DNA from: Paramuribaculum sp.
Lineage (GTDB): Bacteria > Bacteroidota > Bacteroidia > Bacteroidales > Muribaculaceae
Length of the DNA: 12,558 nucleotides
NCBI GenBank assembly: GCA_029058705.1
Contig: JAIDXA010000322.1
Span: forward strand, 1 to 12,558
Direction: 5' to 3'
The translations under genes and the position numbers were made by a program. This document shows, piece after piece, positions 6,782 to 12,558 of the stretch (position 1 is its first letter; each line of letters starts with the position of its first letter). Under the pieces are notes generated by a model. The model did no database searches. It worked only from the letters and a program-made list of their open reading frames with translations, and had not been told where the DNA came from.

Positions 6782-9118
6782 TTATTTCTTATTTTTCGTC
6801 TTTTTGCTTTTGGGTTGCTTGGTTTTCGGGGCATCGGCTGTTTTAGAGAATGAGTAGGGACGCGATTCGGGAGCTATTCCGCGTTCTGTTGCCGGAGTCG
6901 CCGACATGATGAAGTCGAGTGTCGGCCCCGACTGAAGCTGGCCAAGAGTGAGATAGGTGGCATCGCTTACGTTGCCGTCGACTTTCAGCTCCTTGATGTA
7001 GCGGTCTGTGTCGCTGTTGGCCGGGGCGTCGATCCGGACGGTTTTTCCGTTTTCAAGATGAATACGTGCCTTGCGGAACAATGGCGCTCCGAGAACATAT
7101 TCTCCGGTGCCCGGTGCAACAGGATAGAAGCCGAGGGCAGAGAACACATACCAGGCAGATGTCTGTCCGTTGTCTTCATCGCCGCAGTATCCGTCGGGGT
7201 TGGCCGAATACATGCGGTTCATGACCTCACGCACCCAATACTGCGCTTTCCATGGCTGGCCGGCGTAGTTGTAGAGATAGATCATGTGCTGCACGGGCTG
7301 GTTTCCGTGGGCATAATTGCCCATATTCATTATCTGCATTTCGCGGATTTCATGAATTACCTGGCCATAATAGCTGTCATCAAAGATGGGCGGAACTGTA
7401 AACACGGAGTCCATCATTGTGTTGAATTCGCGGTCACCGCCCATAAGGTCGATCAGCCCCTGCGGGTCGTGGAACACGGACCATGTATAGTGCCATGAGT
7501 TGCCTTCGGTGAAAGCGTCGCCCCATTTGAGCGGGTTGAAAGGCGACTGGAATGAACCGTCTTCGTTGCGTCCGCGCATAAGTTTGGTTTCCTTATCGAA
7601 AAGATTGCGGTAGTTCATAGCGGCGCGGGCATAGGGAGCGAGTTCTTTTTCACTCTTGCCGAGTGCCTTTCCGAGCTGATATATGCACCAGTCGTCGTAG
7701 GCGTATTCAAGCGTGCGGGCCGCGCTTTCATTGATTCCGACGTTGTAGGGGACATAGCCGAGACGGTCGTAGTATTCATGTCCGAGACGTCCGGTCGACG
7801 ACACTTCGGGGTGAACCTTATGCGCACCCGAGGTAACAGCCTCCCAGAGCTTCTCGATGTCATAGTTTCTCAGTCCCGATAGATAAGCATCGGCCACGAT
7901 CGAGGCGCTGTTGTTGCCCACCATGCATCCGCGGTGACCCGGAGATGCCCATTCGGGAAGGAATCCGCTTTCAAGATAAGCGTTTACAAGTCCGGCCTGT
8001 ATCTTTTCGTTTTCGGAGGGATAGACAAGATTCAACAGCGGGAAGAGGCATCGGAAGGTGTCCCAGAAACCGGTATCGGTGAACATATAGCCCGGAAGGA
8101 CTTCACCATTGTAGGGGCTGTAGTGGACAACCTCGCCTGCGGCGTTTATTTCATAAAGCGATCTGGGGAAAAGCACCGACCGATAGAGACATGAATAGAA
8201 AGTCCGCATCCGGTCGAGCGTCTGACCATCGGCGGGGTCATGCTCGATCTCAATACGTCCGAGAATGTCATTCCACCGATCCTTGCCTTCTTTCTTGATC
8301 CGGTCGAAATCACCATCGCCAAGCTCCTTAAGGTTAAGCAATGCCTGTTCGGGACTTATGAACGAAGACGCCACACGGGCATTGACGATCTGTCCCTTGT
8401 GAGTGGGGAAACCGATTATCGCTCCGGCATGTCCGGCTGTCACATCGGTTGTTCCTTTGCGAATATCGCCGTCAGAGACAGACGCATAATACGAGAACGG
8501 AGTGTCGAATTCGATGACGAAGTAATTTTTAAAATTCCCGGGGACTCCGCCTGAATTTTTGGTAGTGTAGCCCTGAATCCGGTTGTTCTTGAGGTCTATC
8601 GAAATGTGAGATCCATTATCGAATGGATCGACTACGACATAGGATGTTTCGGCCTGCGGGAATGTGAAGCGGAAAGCCGCAGCGCGCATTGTGGGTGTCA
8701 GTTCGGTGACAACATCGTGGTCGGCAAGATATACTTTATAATAATATGGCGTGGCTTCCTCGGCTTTATGTCCGAACCAGCTTGCACGCTGATCCTCGTC
8801 GAAAACCGGACCTGAAGTCACGGGCATTATTGCAAACTGTCCGTAGTCGTTGATCCACGGGCTTGGCTGATGTGTCTGCTTGAATCCACGAATTTTCTTA
8901 GCGTCATAGGTATAAGCCCATCCATCGCCCATCTTACCGGTCTGGGGAGTCCAGAAGTTCATGCCCCATGGCATTGCGACTGCCGGATAGGTGTTTCCGG
9001 TCGACAAAGCGAATTCCGATTGAGTGCCGACAAGAGTGCTGACATATTCAACCGGATCTGTCGCGCCCGCACCGACGGCAGCAGCGGATACAATTAGTAG
9101 CGTTGCTATTTTTTTCAT
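6782..9118 (-). CDS. Glycoside hydrolase family 92 alpha-mannosidase, secreted
   Basis: 778 aa, a usual GH92 length. It begins with a Sec signal peptide (MKKIATLLIVSAAAVGAGA, no lipobox Cys), so it is periplasmic or secreted. GH92 enzymes are Ca2+-dependent inverting exo-alpha-mannosidases. The N-terminal beta-sandwich domain includes VAMPWGMNFWTPQTG and THQPSPWINDYG (Trp88). The (alpha/alpha)6 catalytic domain has GFWDTF (Asp353). Catalytic acid Glu538 lies in FTEGNSWHYTW; the general-base aspartates are Asp647 and Asp649 in GDEDNG. His589-Glu590 (VIHEIRE) match the His-Glu pair recalled for alpha-1,2-specific BT3990; the spacing of these motifs equals that recalled for BT3990 (E533, H584/E585, D642/D644), a comparison from memory. 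Odd points: the usual HGNEP reads HGNQP (Gln607), and the C-terminus ends in a lysine-rich tail. It is monocistronic, with its own promoter and terminator, not adjacent to susCD genes in this window. Confidence 0.95.
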   Translation of the reverse strand: MKKIATLLIVSAAAVGAGATDPVEYVSTLVGTQSEFALSTGNTYPAVAMPWGMNFWTPQTGKMGDGWAYTYDAKKIRGFKQTHQPSPWINDYGQFAIMPVTSGPVFDEDQRASWFGHKAEEATPYYYKVYLADHDVVTELTPTMRAAAFRFTFPQAETSYVVVDPFDNGSHISIDLKNNRIQGYTTKNSGGVPGNFKNYFVIEFDTPFSYYASVSDGDIRKGTTDVTAGHAGAIIGFPTHKGQIVNARVASSFISPEQALLNLKELGDGDFDRIKKEGKDRWNDILGRIEIEHDPADGQTLDRMRTFYSCLYRSVLFPRSLYEINAAGEVVHYSPYNGEVLPGYMFTDTGFWDTFRCLFPLLNLVYPSENEKIQAGLVNAYLESGFLPEWASPGHRGCMVGNNSASIVADAYLSGLRNYDIEKLWEAVTSGAHKVHPEVSSTGRLGHEYYDRLGYVPYNVGINESAARTLEYAYDDWCIYQLGKALGKSEKELAPYARAAMNYRNLFDKETKLMRGRNEDGSFQSPFNPLKWGDAFTEGNSWHYTWSVFHDPQGLIDLMGGDREFNTMMDSVFTVPPIFDDSYYGQVIHEIREMQIMNMGNYAHGNQPVQHMIYLYNYAGQPWKAQYWVREVMNRMYSANPDGYCGDEDNGQTSAWYVFSALGFYPVAPGTGEYVLGAPLFRKARIHLENGKTVRIDAPANSDTDRYIKELKVDGNVSDATYLTLGQLQSGPTLDFIMSATPATERGIAPESRPYSFSKTADAPKTKQPKSKKTKNKK

Positions 9119-9185
9119 AGGTATAAATTATTACATTATTTTTCAGGTTATGCACTTCCCTGCAGGAACAGATCAGTAAACTTTA

Positions 9186-9217
9186 CAAAATTAGTAATTT
9201 ACCTCCGATCGGACAAG
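9186..9217 (-). promoter_or_regulatory. Bacteroidota-type promoter of the GH92 gene
   Basis: On the minus strand, CTTG (9217-9214; three of four -33 bases) is followed by a 20-base spacer and -7 TAATTTTG (9193-9186). The -7 octamer and spacer length are the same as in the ffs promoter. It predicts a start near 9179 and a leader of about 60 bases before the ATG at 9118. Confidence 0.7.
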
Positions 9218-9245
9218 GATTCAGACTTGATTAAACACAAATTAA

Positions 9246-9388
9246 GAGAGTGTTTGAATTTAAACCGCGTTAACAGTAAAACGAATGAACGGCAGAAACT
9301 TCAAAATAATCCTGAGACCTTCTTCAACTCGCGGAATTCGTTCAAAAAATCCTCTCAGTCTTAATTTGGTTTAAATCCAAACACACTC
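9246..9388. mobile_element. 143-bp MITE-like element with 21-bp terminal inverted repeats and TAA flanks
   Basis: The left end (9246-9266, starting GAGAGTGTTTG) and the reverse complement of the right end (9388-9368, starting GAGTGTGTTTG) match at 19 of 21 positions, both ending ATTTAAACC. TAA directly precedes the left end (9243-9245) and directly follows the right end (9389-9391), as expected of a 3-bp target duplication. The interior has no coding frame. On the minus strand it holds a near-direct repeat, AGGATTTTTTGAA and AGGATTATTTTGAA, and an inner inverted pair AACGAAT/ATTCGTT. Ends starting GAG with a TNA duplication are those of the IS1031 group of the IS5 family, so a non-autonomous derivative of such an IS is the best guess. 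Alternatives are a solitary hairpin-forming spacer or a degenerate IS end. With the flanking promoter and terminator this accounts for the 325-base gap 9119-9443. Confidence 0.6.
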
Positions 9389-9391
9389 TAA

Positions 9392-9420
9392 GAGGATGAA
9401 GCCGTGACGGCTTCATCCTC
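9392..9420 (-). terminator. Hairpin terminator of the cyd operon
   Basis: A perfect 13-bp stem is formed by GAGGATGAAGCCG (9392-9404) and CGGCTTCATCCTC (9408-9420) with a three-base loop, 23 bases after the cydB stop. On the minus strand only TT follows before the MITE-like element begins, so the U-tract is poor. Confidence 0.72.
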
Positions 9421-9443
9421 CATCGCTTTCAGTGATGCAAATA

Positions 9444-10580
9444 TCAGTATTTGTGCGATGACTCTTCCATTTCGCGTGGCGTTATGCGGCCGGCATCCAT
9501 CTTCCGCCAGACATAGGCTATGTAGGCGATGACCACCGGCGTTATCACCGACACCCAGCTCATGACCGTCAGAGTGAACAATGACGAAGAGCTGTTGCGG
9601 ATTGTCAATGAAGAAGACACATCGATCAAGGACGGATAATAGGCTGTTGAATTATAGCCCGCTACGCAGAACAGGGCAATCACAACCATTACCGTTCCGA
9701 TTCCGCTATACCATATTCCGCCTTTGAAACGGGCAAAAAGCGCGGTTCCAAGCACTCCCCAGAGCACAGCCACGACCCCAAGCAAAAACAGTATGGCCAC
9801 AGGCCAAAGATCGATGAAATTCCAGAGGTATTTGTTAGGAGTCCACTTCATGACACCGTCGGCAGAGACACCGTCGGCGGTAAGCAGAAGGAACAGGAAC
9901 AGCAGGAAGAATACGACGAAAACAGCACCGTTGACCAAAACCGACCGGCGCTGACTGTCAGCAAACTGCCTGTCGCCACCAATAGCAGACAAAAAATAGA
10001 GCGAAGCCTGTGTACGCGCCAGAAACAGAACCGCGACACCAAGCACCAGACATCGCCAGTCGGCGATGGCTTCCAGTCCATGAGTGGAAGCCCAGCGTGA
10101 GATCACAGGCGACGCCCCGTCGAGCAGGTTTGTCCTGGTCACTTCGAACTGAGCGCCAAAAAACATCATTCCGACGGCAACTCCAAGCAGGATGCACCCG
10201 ACGCTGCCATTGATGAACAGGAAGAGATCGTAAGTACCTGTGCCGAATATGTTTCCGGACTTAGACCGGAATTCATAGCTGACCGCCTGAAGAATAAAGC
10301 TGAACAGAATCAGCATCCACAACCAGTAGGCGCCGCCGAAGCTGGTTGAGTAGAAGAGCGGGAACGAAGCAAAAAAGGCCCCGCCGAAAACGACAAGGGT
10401 GGTAAATGTCAGCTCCCATTTGCGCCCGAGCGCATTGACCATCATCGACCGTCTGAGGTCTGACATCCGTTCCAAAAGCATTGTCTGTCCGCCTTGAACG
10501 AAAAGAAGGAATACGAGAGCGGCCCCAAGCACTGCCACCAGCAGCCACCAATAGTTCTGAAGATATTCAAGTTGTTGCAT
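9444..10580 (-). CDS. cydB: Cytochrome bd ubiquinol/menaquinol oxidase subunit II
   Basis: 378 aa, highly hydrophobic, with about eight to nine membrane segments, the usual size for CydB. CydB pairs with CydA in the inner membrane to form the bd-type quinol oxidase, which reduces O2 to water without proton pumping and lets anaerobes scavenge low O2. The conserved ILQAVSYEFRSKSGN stretch matches the CydB motif that follows the third helix (ILQAVAYEYRSK-like). The first helix reads LLFVQGGQTML where E. coli has a DGFDMG-type sequence, a form I associate with Bacteroidota CydB. It starts five bases after the cydA stop, so it is co-transcribed, and a hairpin terminator follows. The C-terminal tail (WRKMDAGRITPREMEESSHKY) is polar and likely cytoplasmic. 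No separate small CydX gene is visible after it. Confidence 0.96.
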   Translation of the reverse strand: MQQLEYLQNYWWLLVAVLGAALVFLLFVQGGQTMLLERMSDLRRSMMVNALGRKWELTFTTLVVFGGAFFASFPLFYSTSFGGAYWLWMLILFSFILQAVSYEFRSKSGNIFGTGTYDLFLFINGSVGCILLGVAVGMMFFGAQFEVTRTNLLDGASPVISRWASTHGLEAIADWRCLVLGVAVLFLARTQASLYFLSAIGGDRQFADSQRRSVLVNGAVFVVFFLLFLFLLLTADGVSADGVMKWTPNKYLWNFIDLWPVAILFLLGVVAVLWGVLGTALFARFKGGIWYSGIGTVMVVIALFCVAGYNSTAYYPSLIDVSSSLTIRNSSSSLFTLTVMSWVSVITPVVIAYIAYVWRKMDAGRITPREMEESSHKY

Positions 10581-10585
10581 AAGGA

Positions 10586-12154
10586 TCAGTCTTTTATTGA
10601 TGAATAATCTTTTTTGGAGCCTTTAGAAACGGCTTTGAGCATAATTCCGACTTCGGCAGCGAGGAATGCGGTGAAGACGATGGCAAACATCCAGAATGTC
10701 AATTGCACATCAGCGGCAGAAATGTCGGAAATCGCGGCTTTGCAAGGCATTATGTTCTGAATGATCCAGGGCTGCCGTCCGACTTCGGCCGTTACCCACC
10801 CGGCCTGACTGCAGACATAGACCACGGGGATTGTCAGCATTCCGACCCAAGCGACCATCCGATTGGCGAGCCATTGCGGCCTACGGCAAGCGATCCAGAC
10901 CGCAGCAAGCATAAAGAGCAGAAGATAGCCACCGAGAATGACCATAATGTGGAATGAATAGAAAGTCAGAGCGACCGGCGGCACAGCCTCCTGCGGAGAA
11001 TCGAGATAGCCATAGCCGAAATACGGGTAATTGGCCTCAAGTTCAGCAGCGGCAGAAGCCATGGCCGCAGAGTCGGACCGGGCAGAAGCCGCATCGAAAG
11101 CCCGGAGAGCCTCATGGGCACGTCGGCCGAGTTCAATGCGCCCGGCATAGCTGACAGTCCTTACAGTATCGCCTGCGGGAGTCATTTCAATCCCATCGAT
11201 CAGGTCATTGATGCCGGGTACAAAAGCATGAGGATCGTGGGTTGCGAGAAATGAAAGTCCATAGGGGATCGAAACATCAAACAGATACGGCGCCTTATCG
11301 TCGCCGGGCTTTTTATCCGGATTGAGAATTCCAAAAGCGACAATCTCCTGACCGCAACTGCCGTCATAAAGGCCTTCCATTGCCGCGAGCTTCATCGGCT
11401 GCACACGCGCCACATCAAGCGCGGAGCTGTCGCCACTCCACATCGTGAGCAACATACCTGCCAGTCCGACCCATCCGCCGACCTTTATCGAATCGCGCGC
11501 CATTTCGGGATTGCGCTTTTTATAAAGAAACCAGCAGCTGACGCCGATGACAAAAACCCCGGCAAGAGCCCATCCGGAAAACACGGCATGGAAAAACTTG
11601 TGGATGGCCACAGGAGAAAGGGCCACGTCCCAGAAATTGTCCATCACATTGCGCATCTGCGCAGGATCGAACTTCATGCCGACAGGATATTGCATCCAGC
11701 CGTTCGCAATAAGAATCCACAGGGCTGAAATCGAGGCCCCGATGGCAGTGAGCCATGTAGCCGCCAGATGGAATCGCCTGCTGACTTTAGTCCATCCGAA
11801 AAACATTACAGCAATGAAAGTCGACTCCATGAAAAAGGCGAACAGCCCCTCGATTGCCAAAGGCGCTCCGAAAATGTCGCCGACGAACCAACTGTAGTTT
11901 GACCAGTTTGCACCAAACTCAAATTCAAGGATAATGCCGGTAGCGACGCCGACGGCGAAATTGATTCCGAAAAGCGACATCCAGAACTTTGTTATCGCCA
12001 GCCATCGCTGGCTTCGACTGCGGTAATAAATGGTTTCCATGATCGCCACGATGACCGACAAGCCAAGTGTCAGCGGGACAAACACCCAGTGGAACATCGC
12101 AGTGAGAGCGAACTGCGCCCTCGACCAATCGACCACACTCATTAAATCATTCAT
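10586..12154 (-). CDS. cydA: Cytochrome bd ubiquinol/menaquinol oxidase subunit I
   Basis: 522 aa. It carries the three hemes and the quinol site of the bd oxidase. Heme ligands are in the expected places: His22 in RAQFALTAMFHWVFVPLT (heme b595), His189 in HKFFHAVFSGWA and Met404 in FHIMVILGG (heme b558). Glu102 and Glu110 in GDIFGAPLAIEGLFAFFMES match the proton-channel glutamates. The Q-loop begins QPMKLAAMEG (Lys255, Glu260) and runs about 145 residues to the next helix, so it is the long-loop type similar to E. coli. GWVTAEVGRQPW (452-463) is the conserved late motif. Start: an upstream TTG at 12160 is possible, but ATG 12154 overlaps the TGA of the preceding DUF4492 gene as ATGA, which settles it. 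ATG 12142 is a third possibility. Confidence 0.97.
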   Translation of the reverse strand: MNDLMSVVDWSRAQFALTAMFHWVFVPLTLGLSVIVAIMETIYYRSRSQRWLAITKFWMSLFGINFAVGVATGIILEFEFGANWSNYSWFVGDIFGAPLAIEGLFAFFMESTFIAVMFFGWTKVSRRFHLAATWLTAIGASISALWILIANGWMQYPVGMKFDPAQMRNVMDNFWDVALSPVAIHKFFHAVFSGWALAGVFVIGVSCWFLYKKRNPEMARDSIKVGGWVGLAGMLLTMWSGDSSALDVARVQPMKLAAMEGLYDGSCGQEIVAFGILNPDKKPGDDKAPYLFDVSIPYGLSFLATHDPHAFVPGINDLIDGIEMTPAGDTVRTVSYAGRIELGRRAHEALRAFDAASARSDSAAMASAAAELEANYPYFGYGYLDSPQEAVPPVALTFYSFHIMVILGGYLLLFMLAAVWIACRRPQWLANRMVAWVGMLTIPVVYVCSQAGWVTAEVGRQPWIIQNIMPCKAAISDISAADVQLTFWMFAIVFTAFLAAEVGIMLKAVSKGSKKDYSSIKD

Positions 12155-12450
12155 AGGCAATTTACTGTAAAAAATATTAAACTTTCGGTTAACTCAAAGG
12201 AATCATTCATGCCATGTGGACGCATCAACTCCCTGCGAACAGCTTTTGCCCGCTGTTCATCAGAAGAATAGTCGCGCTGAAGCCTATCGGGGAAAAAAAA
12301 GATCCTGAAGACAAGAAAGAGCAGAGCAAGCTTAATGAGGATAAGAGCCCATAAACAGCGTCCGAGGGTCATTTCGCGAAAACCCTCGACATAGAAACGT
12401 ATGATACGGCCAACAAGACCGAATTGGTTATGAGACTTGTCCTTCGACAT
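12151..12450 (-). CDS. DUF4492 small membrane protein preceding cydAB
   Basis: 99 aa. The core FYVEGFREMTLGRCLWALILIKLALLFLVFRIFFFP has one strong membrane helix (about 31-54) followed by a charged stretch, DEQRAKAVRREL. This is the DUF4492 pattern, usually found just before cydA in Bacteroidota; an accessory role in bd oxidase assembly or stability is inferred from position only. Start: the frame reaches an ATG at 12519, but the extra 23 residues come from an A+T-rich leader rich in Lys, Phe, Tyr and Asn, so ATG 12450 (MSKDKSHNQF) is preferred. The stop overlaps the cydA ATG. The last ~18 residues (after RPHGMN) look unlike the core and are read from A+T-rich DNA. The upstream 108 bases (12451-12558) hold homopolymer A/T runs but no clean TAnnTTTG box. 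Confidence 0.85.
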   Translation of the reverse strand: MSKDKSHNQFGLVGRIIRFYVEGFREMTLGRCLWALILIKLALLFLVFRIFFFPDRLQRDYSSDEQRAKAVRRELMRPHGMNDSFELTESLIFFTVNCL

Positions 12451-12558
12451 AAAATCATTTTTTTTGTAATAAAACGAATTTTTATTATAAAAAACAATTG
12501 AACGCCGCAAAAACTTCATTTTTTAACATAAAAAACATTCCAGGAAAGTCTAAGAAAC

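Noticed and set aside
6182..6853. 223-codon plus-strand open frame
   Set aside because: It runs through the GT9 start, two promoters, ffs and the GH92 terminator, and its translation is compositionally odd, so it is a chance frame.
6782..9118. Polysaccharide utilisation locus around the GH92 gene
   Set aside because: No susC/susD, sulfatase of the PUL type, sensor or other glycoside hydrolase lies next to it; it has its own promoter and terminator between unrelated operons.
9246..9388. Riboswitch or cis-regulatory RNA in the GH92 leader
   Set aside because: The element lies upstream of the predicted GH92 promoter (9217-9186), so it is not in that transcript, and its symmetry is at its ends, as in an insertion.
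12451..12558. Promoter for the DUF4492-cydAB operon (TATAAT-like stretch near 12485)
   Set aside because: A+T-rich homopolymer runs make chance matches easy; there is no TAnnTTTG box with a correctly spaced -33 element and no convincing FNR-like palindrome. The real promoter may be here or beyond the window edge.

Overview
The window looks like a chromosomal segment of a Bacteroidales bacterium, GC near 50%, perhaps Muribaculaceae-like (an inference from composition and gene types, not a taxonomic assignment). Four things point to Bacteroidota: three recognisable promoters of the Bacteroidota type (TTTG, about 18-20 nt, TAnnTTTG), genes without clear Shine-Dalgarno sequences, a DUF4492-cydA-cydB cluster, and a secreted GH92 alpha-mannosidase.

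Layout. Bases 1-344 (plus strand) are the 3' end of a U32-family (collagenase-like/tRNA-hydroxylation type) protein. It is followed by a strong intrinsic terminator shared with a convergent operon. From about 6440 down to 434 (minus strand) lies a four-gene envelope-glycan operon: a GT9 heptosyltransferase-like enzyme, two different membrane-anchored LTA-synthase/phosphoglycerol-transferase-like enzymes in tandem, and a GT4 glycosyltransferase. These genes are joined by ATGA or short overlaps and have a good promoter before the first gene. Upstream of it is the small SRP RNA gene (ffs, 6603 to 6507, minus strand) with its own promoter and a U-tract. Next comes a GH92 mannosidase (minus strand) with its own promoter and a strong terminator.

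Between the mannosidase promoter and the cyd operon sits a 143-bp element with 21-bp imperfect terminal inverted repeats starting GAG and flanked by TAA, which looks like a small non-autonomous (MITE-like) insertion. The right part (12450 to 9444, minus strand) is the cytochrome bd quinol oxidase operon: a DUF4492 small membrane protein, cydA and cydB, with a hairpin terminator.

How it works together. The window is mostly core housekeeping and envelope biology. Cytochrome bd provides high-affinity O2 reduction in the inner membrane, GH92 trims mannosides in the periplasm or outside, and the GT9/LTA-synthase-like/GT4 set probably builds or decorates a cell-surface glycan with a phospho-substituent. 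The best candidate for something poorly described is that four-gene glycan/phosphotransferase operon. Its two phosphotransferase paralogues carry different predicted nucleophiles (Thr and Ser). The second most interesting item is the MITE-like element. No CRISPR array, tRNA, phage or defence genes were seen.
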